From Anatilimnocola aggregata (lineage in GTDB: Bacteria; Planctomycetota; Planctomycetia; Pirellulales; Pirellulaceae): DNA of 64,000 bases. The position numbers and the translations under genes were made by a program. Under the pieces are notes generated by a model. The model was not told the origin of the DNA and searched no databases. It worked only from the letters and a program-made list of their open reading frames with translations. The first letter of the stretch is position 1. Each line of letters begins with the position of its first letter. The stretch lies in the NCBI RefSeq assembly GCF_007747655.1, contig NZ_CP036274.1, forward strand, positions 5,394,001 to 5,458,000. Reading direction: 5' to 3'. Below are positions 16,501-24,178 of the stretch, in pieces.

Positions 16501-17462
16501 CAAGTACGCTGCGAGCGGTAGTACAGGTCTGGAATCGCTCCGAACAAGGTGCCTGGCAGGCCACTCCGCTGCACAACGTGTTTGCCTCGGTGATCAACTA
16601 TTTGGAAAATGGCCAGCAGTTTCAGATTTGTGGCGGCTCGACGGTAAAGTCTTACGACAGTTCTACACTCGAATTGATTGTGGATCGTCCCCTCGGTTCG
16701 CTGGAATCGCGCACGATGGTGCTGCACGGCAAAACAAAGCGGGCCTTGAGTGCCAACGGCGGCAACGTCTTTCTGCGCGATGTCGAAACTTGGAAAGAGA
16801 TCGTCCCTCCGTGCCAGCATGGAGCAGATGTCGAACACTTGTGCTTCAGTCCCGATGGACGGAATGCAGTCAGCTCGGGGCGAAACAGCCAGGTGTGCGT
16901 CTGGGATACGACGACCGGCAAACTGCGATTTCCGCCGCTCGAACATCCTCGCATTCATTGGGGCGCGCGCTACCTCGCCTATAGTCCCGATGGCACGCTG
17001 CTGGCCACGGGGGGCGAAGATGGAGTTGCTCGCGTGTGGGACGCCACGACCGGCAAGCCGCTAACACCACCCATCGCGTTTCAGCAGTCGATCGTCAGCT
17101 TGCGATTTACGACCAACAGTCGCATTCTGTTAGTTTCGGCATTGAACGAGCAAACAGCAGCCTACGAAGCACGCACTGGGCTGCCCCTCTCGAACCGACT
17201 TCCCTTCAGCGGCAAACTATTCTCGCCCGGCGCTGGTCACGACGCTTACGTCGCGGGGAAATCTAACCAGGTTGTGCATTGGAAGTTTGCGCCGCTGGAA
17301 ATGAATCACAGCGAGGCTGTTGCCATGGGCCAGCTTTACTCTCTGCGGCAACTCGATAACACAGGTTCGCTCGTACAGATGCCGCTGCCAGAATGGTCTC
17401 GCCTGAGGAAGGAATACCAGGCAAAGTTTCCCGATTTATTCCGCGAAAGCGGAGCAAATTAG
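13584..17462 (+). CDS. Membrane Ser/Thr protein kinase with C-terminal WD40-like propeller repeats
   Basis: The protein has about 1292 residues from the ATG at 13584; the upstream open frame looks non-coding. Residues 1-115 resemble the conserved N-terminal extension of planctomycete kinases. The kinase domain covers about 118-385: glycine loop GQGGMG at 126-131, Lys148 in ALKM, HRDLKPAN from 239, DFG at 259-261 and a Pro-rich APE-like PPEQA. A transmembrane helix spans roughly 405-430, followed by a charged coiled-coil-like stretch (440-500). The rest consists of WD40-type repeats (GADGIAQVWNAQTG, DGVARVWDATTG, DGTARVWNLSS). All catalytic residues are present. The gene follows the ECF sigma factor and is convergent with the P450 gene, with only 34 bp between stop codons. 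Confidence 0.93.
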   Translation: MADLQTLLRWNLDERCDHFESEWKSGQRPSLSEYLAGWNESGADQLFRHLLELEVDYRERAGETVVGADYHPHFPNFQTIIDEVIAGPSVTKTYAKRQADTRPRATAPTAETPASLGGYELLELLGQGGMGVVYKARQISLNRLVALKMIRSGELADNEELRRFRAEAEAAAKLEHAGIVPVFEVGEDRGRLFFSMGLVEGGSLDGLLANDPPDIDHAVRLLEQTARAVGYAHERGIIHRDLKPANILIDRAGAPRITDFGLAKSLHADQELTTTGQVLGTPSYMPPEQARGEASAICPASDVYSLGAVLYRTLAGRTPFQAATLVDMLHEVVNAEPVAPSRLVRGISPDLDTICLKCLEKAPARRYTSANDFADELARYLRREPILARPISRLERGRRWCSRNPVIASLLAVVAVSLLLGTAISSYFGYAATLSAAAARTSATKARDAEKLAETRRKEQEREAERAKAATALAQERERVNRERLVGIYVNRGWESARSGDLGAAWLFQAEAYRLDAEAAEAAAREASTSDAAAYESAKLEYHRIRLGQLQGAMSRVPVVVAHQKQVKAAKFLPGDQQFVTIGADGIAQVWNAQTGEAIGAPMKHNDAVECVAVSGDGTIVATGDVTGVARTWDAATGLPISPELKHKGWVLAVAIDRDGKSLLTGSGGNQARLFDTRSGAPLMEPLIESADAAGQVRLAAFSGDGKRFFTAIRGADGLRVHETASGELLTPPIVTGGDPNTAQLSPDGQSMLMGFRWGGIRLFDVVTGKDLFPTIQVVPIGNGLGPMTIDFKDDGSRFIVGCNNFAQVYVTYTGKPEGSPITLTADVTHVSYRPGSEEVLLADQAGQAYTYSLRERRPTSAVFQHGGSIATAEFSADGKQILTASLDGTARVWNLSSPQLPISRVATPASIVTSELFADGETIALACSHQVMHFFDLPTSKLLPQELKCGTVELLAVRPDGQQIITVSPPDPSTLRAVVQVWNRSEQGAWQATPLHNVFASVINYLENGQQFQICGGSTVKSYDSSTLELIVDRPLGSLESRTMVLHGKTKRALSANGGNVFLRDVETWKEIVPPCQHGADVEHLCFSPDGRNAVSSGRNSQVCVWDTTTGKLRFPPLEHPRIHWGARYLAYSPDGTLLATGGEDGVARVWDATTGKPLTPPIAFQQSIVSLRFTTNSRILLVSALNEQTAAYEARTGLPLSNRLPFSGKLFSPGAGHDAYVAGKSNQVVHWKFAPLEMNHSEAVAMGQLYSLRQLDNTGSLVQMPLPEWSRLRKEYQAKFPDLFRESGAN

Positions 17463-17496
17463 CCGGTTAGACGTGTCCGACTTGCCGCGCGTAGTC

Positions 17497-18711
17497 CTAT
17501 TGCCAGGTTACATGCAACTGCAGATCCACTAGACCACGAAAAACAGGATACGACCTCCAGCGAGGAGTGACAGCCAGCCGCGGCGAGCGCCACACCTTGC
17601 TAAGGCAAGCGAAAGCTTCCACGGTAATCATTCTTGCCAGTGCAGCACCAATGCAAAAGTGGGGGCCGAAGCCAAAAGCCAGGTGTCGCGCTCCCTGCCG
17701 CTGAATGTCAAACTGATTGGCTTGCCAGAACAGCCTGGGGTCGCGGTTTGCGGCACCTAAGAACAAGAGCACATTCGCTCCCGCGGGGAGGGGCACGCCG
17801 TGCATCTCGGTTGCTTCCGACAGTTGCCTGGCAATGATTTGAACCGGACTCTCGTAGCGCAGCACCTCCTCGACAAACGACGGCCAGAGGGATCGATCGT
17901 GCGACAGCAGCTGCGCTTGCTCGGCATGGGTGAGCAACAAGTACATACCATTGCCCAGCAAATTGGTTGTCGTCTCGTGTCCTGCGTTCAACAGTCCCAC
18001 AACGTTTGCAATTATTTCAGTGCGCGAGAGTCGCTCACCCGCCTCGCTCGCGGACTTAAGCACACTCAGTAGATTGGGTCCACCACCGACGGCGCAGTCG
18101 TCGAGTTGCCGATCGAGATAGCGCTCAATCTCTACTGCGGCAGTACTAGCGATCTCGGCTCGCGTCGTCCGATCGACCGGACTTACTCCCATAAACTGAT
18201 AGATGTCGTTGGTCCAGGACTTGAACTGCTCGTAGTGTTCGGCTGGCAGTCCCAGAATGCGCGTAATCACGCGCGAAGGTAGTGGATCGGCGAACTCGCG
18301 AATGAATTCCACGCTGGTTCGTCCCTGCATTTCCCCCAGCAGGTCTTCGATCACCTGCCTGATTACCGGCCGTATCAAGTCCATGTGTCGGGGAGCAAAC
18401 GCGGTGCTAATCAACGAGCGCAAGCGCTGGTGATTCGCGCCGTCGGTCAGGAGCAAGCGTGACTCCAGTAACCGAGTCAACGGAGTGAATCGCGACAAGC
18501 GCTCCGGGGCAATGCCGTCGAACAAGGCGTGCAATCGTGCTGACTTGAATTGGGGTTGCCGTAGGGCGAAATGGACATCGTCGTAGCGTGTCAACCACCA
18601 ATAGGCAGTTGCTTCATGCCAGTAGACAGGGCATTCTTCGCGCACGTGGGCATAGTCGCGATATGGATCTTGCAGGAAGTCATCATTCAGTAATTGGATG
18701 TTTTTGCACAT
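17497..18711 (-). CDS. Cytochrome P450 (bacterial, soluble class)
   Basis: The protein has 404 residues without a membrane anchor, the usual length for soluble bacterial P450s. The I-helix oxygen-activation motif is LLNAGHETTTN (about 241-251). The K-helix ExxR is in EEVLR (281-285). The heme-binding loop is FGFGPHFCIGAALAR with Cys353 as axial ligand. It should hydroxylate or otherwise oxidise a small hydrophobic compound using external redox partners; no ferredoxin or reductase gene is visible nearby. It lies 45 bp downstream of the alpha/beta hydrolase, in the same orientation, so the two are probably co-transcribed. Confidence 0.95.
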   Translation of the reverse strand: MCKNIQLLNDDFLQDPYRDYAHVREECPVYWHEATAYWWLTRYDDVHFALRQPQFKSARLHALFDGIAPERLSRFTPLTRLLESRLLLTDGANHQRLRSLISTAFAPRHMDLIRPVIRQVIEDLLGEMQGRTSVEFIREFADPLPSRVITRILGLPAEHYEQFKSWTNDIYQFMGVSPVDRTTRAEIASTAAVEIERYLDRQLDDCAVGGGPNLLSVLKSASEAGERLSRTEIIANVVGLLNAGHETTTNLLGNGMYLLLTHAEQAQLLSHDRSLWPSFVEEVLRYESPVQIIARQLSEATEMHGVPLPAGANVLLFLGAANRDPRLFWQANQFDIQRQGARHLAFGFGPHFCIGAALARMITVEAFACLSKVWRSPRLAVTPRWRSYPVFRGLVDLQLHVTWQ

Positions 18712-18756
18712 GCGACTCTCACTTTATGCAATCGAATGGGCCATTGAGTTTGGTGA

Positions 18757-19713
18757 TTAGCGTGCCATTCCCCAGAAATCGCGATCCGAGAATGTGAGCC
18801 CATTCCACGCCGGTTCGAGGGATATTTGCTTCGCCATTCGGCGTTTAGCCTGCAGGTGGCGATCGAGAAAGTCTTTCGTTCTCGCCAAAGAGTCAGCTGA
18901 CGAAGCGGTATGGCCGCCGCCTGGAACGACGACAAACTCTGCATCGCATTCGACTCGCCGAAGCAGATCGAAAGTTGCCCGGGCGTCCTTCATGGGCACA
19001 ACCGAATCGCACTCCCCATGCACGAACAGCGTGGCGGGAAAGCCACGCTCGAGCCTGGTATCTTCAAACATGGCTCCCCAGTGAACAACGACAGCTGCAA
19101 TTTCTGGAAGCGTCATCGATTCGACCTGGGAAGACGTCGCTGCCAGGGCGAGATAACCGCCGAGCGAAAATCCTTGAATTGCAATCGCATCGTGGTCGAT
19201 GTCCTCACGGTCGCCAATATCGGCAATCACCGCCACGACACCCTCCGTCCAATTCGCCGAATCAGCCGCGCAAAACTTGCCGATCGCCTTCGTATCCAAG
19301 CATTTTTGGTCATCGCACAGCCACAGATCGTCGTAGGCTACGGTGTCGAAATAGTGTACGTAAAACACCGCATAACCTTCGCGGTTCAAGCGCCGGGCGG
19401 TTTGATGATATGACCGCTCGTACCGCTCTGCTCCCTCAACCCCGTGCAACAAGATGATCGCCGGGTGTCGCGCCGCCACGCGATGCTTCTCGTCGGGCAG
19501 AAAGACGTCATAGTGAACTTGCCGGCGGTGTCCTTGAATTAGCATTTCGATAAACCGCTCCTCGTTTGGCAAGGGCATCGAGAGACTCCACCAACCTGCA
19601 GCAGCCACGGTGACAGTCAGCAGTCCGAACGCAGCTGCCAGCCACCGAGCCCGCGAACTGATCCAGGCTGCATTCGAAAGCACATCGCGAATGACGGCAG
19701 ACATCGTTCGCAT
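18757..19713 (-). CDS. Membrane-anchored alpha/beta hydrolase, dienelactone-hydrolase-like
   Basis: The protein has 318 residues. One hydrophobic helix lies near residues 25-45 and probably anchors it in the membrane with the enzyme outside the cytoplasm. The fold is supported by AIILLHGVEGAERYE, the nucleophile elbow GFSLGGY, an acid in HGECDSVVP and a histidine in VPGGGHTAS, giving a full Ser-Asp-His triad. The dienelactone hydrolase family is the best guess; the substrate is unknown. It precedes the P450 in the same orientation, and the upstream region is shared with a divergent sigma-54-type regulator. Confidence 0.83.
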   Translation of the reverse strand: MRTMSAVIRDVLSNAAWISSRARWLAAAFGLLTVTVAAAGWWSLSMPLPNEERFIEMLIQGHRRQVHYDVFLPDEKHRVAARHPAIILLHGVEGAERYERSYHQTARRLNREGYAVFYVHYFDTVAYDDLWLCDDQKCLDTKAIGKFCAADSANWTEGVVAVIADIGDREDIDHDAIAIQGFSLGGYLALAATSSQVESMTLPEIAAVVVHWGAMFEDTRLERGFPATLFVHGECDSVVPMKDARATFDLLRRVECDAEFVVVPGGGHTASSADSLARTKDFLDRHLQAKRRMAKQISLEPAWNGLTFSDRDFWGMAR

Positions 19714-19800
19714 CCTTTCTAGAGAACGGGAATCTGCGGGCGAACCTAGCTGAGCCCGCCGCGAGGCCGGAACTGTTCCGATCTGAGTACGGGTCTAAAG

Positions 19801-19818
19801 CATGCGGCATGCCGCATG
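19801..19818. promoter_or_regulatory. Perfect 18-bp palindrome between hydrolase and AAA+ regulator
   Basis: CATGCGGCATGCCGCATG reads identically on both strands. It lies 88 bp upstream of the hydrolase start and 127 bp upstream of the divergent regulator start. An exact palindrome of this size in a 231-bp divergent promoter region is a good candidate binding site for a dimeric regulator. Confidence 0.55.
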
Positions 19819-19882
19819 TATACAAATTCCTTAAGTGGCTTCTGCAGAATGACTTAGAGAAAACCGCCCAGAATGCACTAGA

Positions 19883-19917
19883 TATCAGAAACCGTTATTG
19901 GCTATCATTTTCTGATA
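19883..19917. promoter_or_regulatory. 9-bp inverted repeat just upstream of the AAA+ regulator
   Basis: TATCAGAAA at 19883-19891 and its exact reverse complement at 19909-19917 are separated by 17 bp and end 27 bp before the regulator ATG. The spacing (26 bp centre to centre) suits two operator half-sites, or a hairpin in the 5' leader. Confidence 0.5.
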
Positions 19918-19944
19918 GGCGCGCCATCACTTTGTGGTAATCCG

Positions 19945-21534
19945 ATGCTTTTTACGCCCTTAGAACGCGACTTTGTCGACTTAGTACGCCAGCTCGCGTA
20001 CTCCAATCCGTTTGATCCCGATGAACAAGCCAGGATTCGACAGAAGCTTGACTCATTCGACCTTGGCTTGCAGGCGGAAGAGAGCAAACGACCAGCTGTC
20101 GTTTCGCCACCCGACGAATTCACGACGATCTACTCGCGCCGCATCGAAGCCCTGCTAGTTGAACTCGGCAAGCGGGTCAGATGCGGGCAACACGACGTTT
20201 CGCCGACAGAGGTGGAGCGATATGAAGACCTCGTAATCACCGTGCTGCATCTGCGGCACTTTGCCGCGGGGCGTGTGGTAGCCGACGTTCGCCAGGCGAA
20301 TCAAAGGATTTCGCAGTACGCTGACTATCTGCGCGACCTGAAGGAGTGGACCAAAGTTCCGCTCAGGCTGGGCTGGTTTCTGCAACGCCCCGAACATTCC
20401 TTCGCGGTCTACTTTCAGTATCAGCTGGCGATCCAACTAATCCACACGTTGATCCAGGGAAACTCGCGCCCCATCGCCCGGCTGAAGGCAGCCACCTGGC
20501 ATTCGATCTTTCCCCGCGAACTTCGTCTGTACGGCGTGTTGCTTTACGAACGGATGCACGAAGTAACCACCTTGATTCTCGGGCCATCAGGCACTGGCAA
20601 AGAGCTGGTAGCAACCGCCATTGGCCTAGCTCGGTTTGTCCCCTTCGATCCGAAACGCGAGCGTTTCACGGAGCCGCTATCGGGAGCTTTTCATCCGATC
20701 AATCTCTCGGCATTGCCTCGCGATTTGATCGAGTCCGAAATGTTCGGGCATGTGGCCGGCGCGTTTACTGGCGCGACAAAGGATCGCGAGGGCTGGTTCG
20801 AAAAATGTCGCCTAGGGCACACTGTGTTTCTCGACGAACTCGGCGAGATGGACGAGTCGGTGCAGGTCCGTCTGCTGCGAGTCTTGCAGAACCGCGAATT
20901 CTACCGTGTAGGCGAGACCGAGCCGCGCGGCTTTGCGGGCCGGGTAATTGCCGCTACCAATCGCGATCTGTCGCAATTGATTGCAGATGGACGGTTTCGC
21001 GAGGATCTCTATTTTCGTCTCTGCTCCGACATCATCCGCACCCCCACGCTACGCGAACAACTCGACGATTCGCCCGAGGAGCTCCCCGCGCTCGTCGCGC
21101 ATGCCGCTGGACGCTGTTTGGGAGACAAGGCTCATGGTGAGTTTATAGAACGACTCACCAAAGAGACGTTGGCATGCATTGAGATGTCCCCAGCGATCGG
21201 CCCAAGTTACAACTGGCCGGGGAACTTTCGTGAACTTGAACAATGCGTGCGCAGCGTAATGGTTCGCGGCGAGTACCATCCGCCAACAATGGCCAGTTTT
21301 GCCAAAAAGGAGACTTTGCTACCCAGCCCGTCGGTTAGCACCACCGCACTGGATCAATTTTTACACGCGGTCCGGAACGGAACGCTGTCGCTGGAAGAGT
21401 TGCTAACTCGCTACTGCTCGCTGATCCAGTCCCGCACGGGCAACGTGGCGGAAACAACCCGCCGACTCAAAAAACATCGGCTTACAGTGCAAGGCCGCAT
21501 CGACCCCAACTGGGTCGAACAGTTTCGTCAATGA
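19945..21534 (+). CDS. Sigma-54-interacting AAA+ transcriptional activator with an unrecognised N-terminal domain
   Basis: The protein has 529 residues. The AAA+ core has Walker A GPSGTGKE (213-220), the sigma-54 contact loop GAFTGA (272-277), Walker B VFLDEL (294-299) and an arginine-finger region FREDLYFRL. Such proteins remodel sigma-54 RNA polymerase from upstream sites. The N-terminal 190 residues do not look like a receiver, GAF or PAS domain; I do not recognise them. The C-terminal end (TGNVAETTRRLKKHRLTVQGRI) could be a degenerate Fis-type helix-turn-helix. It is divergent from the hydrolase-P450 pair, a natural target, yet I found no clear -24/-12 sigma-54 promoter there. Confidence 0.9.
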   Translation: MLFTPLERDFVDLVRQLAYSNPFDPDEQARIRQKLDSFDLGLQAEESKRPAVVSPPDEFTTIYSRRIEALLVELGKRVRCGQHDVSPTEVERYEDLVITVLHLRHFAAGRVVADVRQANQRISQYADYLRDLKEWTKVPLRLGWFLQRPEHSFAVYFQYQLAIQLIHTLIQGNSRPIARLKAATWHSIFPRELRLYGVLLYERMHEVTTLILGPSGTGKELVATAIGLARFVPFDPKRERFTEPLSGAFHPINLSALPRDLIESEMFGHVAGAFTGATKDREGWFEKCRLGHTVFLDELGEMDESVQVRLLRVLQNREFYRVGETEPRGFAGRVIAATNRDLSQLIADGRFREDLYFRLCSDIIRTPTLREQLDDSPEELPALVAHAAGRCLGDKAHGEFIERLTKETLACIEMSPAIGPSYNWPGNFRELEQCVRSVMVRGEYHPPTMASFAKKETLLPSPSVSTTALDQFLHAVRNGTLSLEELLTRYCSLIQSRTGNVAETTRRLKKHRLTVQGRIDPNWVEQFRQ

Positions 21535-21557
21535 GCTACCAAGCCGGCCTTGCATGC

Positions 21558-22817
21558 TTATCGCTGCGAAGCGCGCGACTTGCTGGTGAGGGGTGAATTT
21601 TGTAGCCGCGGTGCAGGGATTGCGGAAGGAACTGATTCATCCCTGCGGGTTCGTTCCGACTTGTTCTGCTCGGTAACGGCGCGGAGCGTCTCAGGTTCCG
21701 CAATCGAGACTTGTTGCGTTCCCAGCAGCTTCTGCCGCTGCACAATCAGCCGCTGCGAATGAGGATAGCGCGTGAGGGCCTGATCGAGCGCGAGGAGCGC
21801 GCCTTCGAGTTGACCGTTTTGCAATAACAGTTGAGCCTGGCACGATGTGGCAATCTCGCGGATATCGGGTAAGTGCCATAACTGAGTATTCACCTGCCCA
21901 TGCTCGGCCGCCAAGGTGAACGAGCGAATGGCCAGTTCAAACCGCTGCGTTCCTTGCAAATAGCCACCGAGAGCGCATAGCAGTTGAGCATCGAGCGGAA
22001 ACTGTTCGAGCGCTGCCAGGCAGAGTTGCATTTGTTCGGCTGCTGACTCGGGACTATTCAGGCACGTTAGCAGCCCATAATAGGCCTCGAGCATTTCAGT
22101 GGAATTCGCGGGGGCAAGTTCCTGAGCCCGTTGATAGTGCTGCGCAGCCCGCGCTGAATCGCCGAGCGCTTGCATGCTTTCGCCCAGGCAATTGAACAGA
22201 TCAGCTGTTGGTCCGCGCTGAGCGATCTGCAGGTCGGCCAGGCGAATGTTCCGCTGGGCACGGGCTGTTTTCACGGCCGGATCATGCTCGCGCGTGCCGC
22301 GCTGAATCGTGAGTGGCAGATGCTCTGCTTCCAGGTTGAACGCATTGAGCGAGCGCTGCAGCGACTCACGCACACGGCCATGAAAAATCAGGCCGGGGCG
22401 ATTGGGATGCAGTCGCAAGCGGGCGATTTGCTCGCCGCCAATTTGGCCGGGACCGGGGGGTGTGGCAATCCGCAAGTAATAGCCGCGAGTGTCATCTGCG
22501 TATTGCGAAACAAACTGCTGCAGCAACTGTGCATCCTCGGCAGTGATCGTTTCGCCTGCATCGAGCCACAAAATCCATTGTGCCCGCAAATGTGGCAACA
22601 GGGCGTTGCGTGCGGCAGCGAAATTGTCGTCCCACAAATGTCGCACAACCTGCGCGCCGCCGAGGGCTGCTGCTTCCGCCGTGGTGTCCGTCGAACCTGT
22701 GTCCAGCACGACAATTTCGGCTGCGAATCGTCGCGCGCTCTGCAACGTTTCGTGAATCAGCGGAGCCGCGTTCCGGGCGATGATGGCGATGCTAATTGGT
22801 GGATTGGTAGACTTCAT
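21558..22817 (-). CDS. Family 2 glycosyltransferase with C-terminal TPRs
   Basis: The protein has about 419 residues from the ATG at 22817, preceded on the minus strand by GGAAGG; the open frame extends 13 codons further. The N-terminal GT-A domain shows ISIAIIARNAAPLIHETL, EIVVLDTGSTDTT and WILWLDAGETIT, where LDAGE occupies the usual DxD position. From about residue 200 there are tetratricopeptide repeats (LFNCLGESMQALGDSARAAQ, LLCALGGYLQG). Cytoplasmic GT2-TPR proteins modify glycans or proteins; the acceptor is unknown. It is convergent with the AAA+ regulator (23 bp between stops) and lies 156 bp downstream of mnmA in the same orientation. Confidence 0.87.
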   Translation of the reverse strand: MKSTNPPISIAIIARNAAPLIHETLQSARRFAAEIVVLDTGSTDTTAEAAALGGAQVVRHLWDDNFAAARNALLPHLRAQWILWLDAGETITAEDAQLLQQFVSQYADDTRGYYLRIATPPGPGQIGGEQIARLRLHPNRPGLIFHGRVRESLQRSLNAFNLEAEHLPLTIQRGTREHDPAVKTARAQRNIRLADLQIAQRGPTADLFNCLGESMQALGDSARAAQHYQRAQELAPANSTEMLEAYYGLLTCLNSPESAAEQMQLCLAALEQFPLDAQLLCALGGYLQGTQRFELAIRSFTLAAEHGQVNTQLWHLPDIREIATSCQAQLLLQNGQLEGALLALDQALTRYPHSQRLIVQRQKLLGTQQVSIAEPETLRAVTEQNKSERTRRDESVPSAIPAPRLQNSPLTSKSRASQR

Positions 22818-22973
22818 CGTGAGTGCCTTCCCTGGCAGGCTGAACGACAGGCGCATGATGCATGCGCAGAAAATCCGGGCATGCCAGCGCGGACTGTAGC
22901 AACCGCGCGAAGTTTCTCCTAGACGAGCTTTTGCGACCGATTGCTAGCGTAAAACTCGCAGGCAAGATGCGTG

Positions 22974-24089
22974 CTACGAACTTTCGATCCAGCCGCCGCC
23001 GAGCACGCGCGGACCGTCGTAGCAAACGACGGCCTGACCTGGCGAAACACCGTGCCGCGGTTCGTCGAACACCACCCGAAGCCGATTGCCGGGAAGTGCC
23101 TCCGCCACCGCTGCTGCTGGCGGGCTGTTGTAGCGGATTTTCGCGGAGCAGCGAAACTCTCCAAGGGGCGGATCACTTTGCCAATTGCAGTTGTCGGCCG
23201 TTAGGTCGGTTCGCGCCAGTTCATGCTGTTGCCCGATGACGACCCGCTTCGTATCGGGTTCGATGCGAATGACGAAGTAAGGTTCGCCCATGGCCACGCC
23301 GAGTCCCTTCCGCTGACCGATGGTAAAGCCCTCGATGCCCGGATGATCGCCCACCACTTTGCCGGCAGTTGTGACAATCTCACCGGCCGTCGATTGATCG
23401 GGCCGCCGCTGACGGACGAACTCGTCGTGCTTGCCGCTAGTGACGAAGCAAATTTCCTGGCTATCGCGCTTGTCGGCCACGCGCATGCCGACCTTCGCTG
23501 CCAGTTCACGAATCTCCGGCTTTTTGTATTCGCCAATGGGCAGCAACATGCGCGGCAACAAGCGGCGCTCGATGCCAAACAGTACATACGATTGATCTTT
23601 GCCATCGTCGACACCGCGGCACAGCGCTGGACCTGCTGCCGTGGGCTGCAAGCGGGCATAGTGACCGGTGGCTACAAACTCCGCGCCCACGCTGTCTGCA
23701 TAGTCGAACAGCTTGCCGAATTTCAGCCAGTTGTTGCATTGCACGCAGGGATTCGGCGTGCGGCCGCGCGTGTATTCAGCGACGAAATAATCGATGATTT
23801 GTCGAAATTCAGCCTTGAGATTCAACGCGTAGAAGGGAATGTCGAGCCGATCCGCAACGCGCCGCGCATCCTCGGCATCGCTGGAACTGCAACAGCCTTG
23901 CTTGTGATCGGCCCGCGGATTGAAAATCGGCAGCGAGAAGCCGGGCGCTGCATCGGTCTTGCAAGCTTCAAGCGCTTCTTCGCCATGCCGCATGAAGACG
24001 CCAATGACATCGTGTCCCGCTTCGCGCAGCAGGTAAGCGGCGACGCTGCTGTCGACTCCGCCTGACATGGCTAGCACGATTCGAGACAT
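22974..24089 (-). CDS. mnmA: tRNA-specific 2-thiouridylase MnmA
   Basis: The protein has 371 residues, the usual length. It makes 2-thiouridine at the wobble position of Lys, Glu and Gln tRNAs, acting in the cytoplasm with a persulfide sulfur donor. The PP-loop ATP site is SGGVDSS (9-15). The catalytic cysteines are expected at Cys118 in NPCVQCN and Cys214 in SQEICFV. The TGHYAR motif and the C-terminal beta-barrel (GFTIGQRKGLGVA) are typical. Extra cysteines occur at 66-67 (QGCCSSSD) and 115. It lies downstream of a Gfo/Idh gene that has its own terminator, so it is probably transcribed separately. Confidence 0.97.
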   Translation of the reverse strand: MSRIVLAMSGGVDSSVAAYLLREAGHDVIGVFMRHGEEALEACKTDAAPGFSLPIFNPRADHKQGCCSSSDAEDARRVADRLDIPFYALNLKAEFRQIIDYFVAEYTRGRTPNPCVQCNNWLKFGKLFDYADSVGAEFVATGHYARLQPTAAGPALCRGVDDGKDQSYVLFGIERRLLPRMLLPIGEYKKPEIRELAAKVGMRVADKRDSQEICFVTSGKHDEFVRQRRPDQSTAGEIVTTAGKVVGDHPGIEGFTIGQRKGLGVAMGEPYFVIRIEPDTKRVVIGQQHELARTDLTADNCNWQSDPPLGEFRCSAKIRYNSPPAAAVAEALPGNRLRVVFDEPRHGVSPGQAVVCYDGPRVLGGGWIESS

Positions 24090-24111
24090 TTTTCGGCCTC
24101 AATGTGAATTG

Positions 24112-24149
24112 AAAAAAAGAGCCCCGGGAAAACTTGCTTCCCAGGGCTC
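24112..24149 (-). terminator. Rho-independent terminator of the Gfo/Idh gene
   Basis: On the minus strand a stem of GAGCCCTGGGAA paired with TTCCCGGGGCTC (one mismatch) is followed by seven T residues. It lies 30 bp past the stop codon of the Gfo/Idh gene and before mnmA. Confidence 0.9.
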
Positions 24150-24178
24150 GAAGTTGATCGAAACGTTCGACTGAGGAA

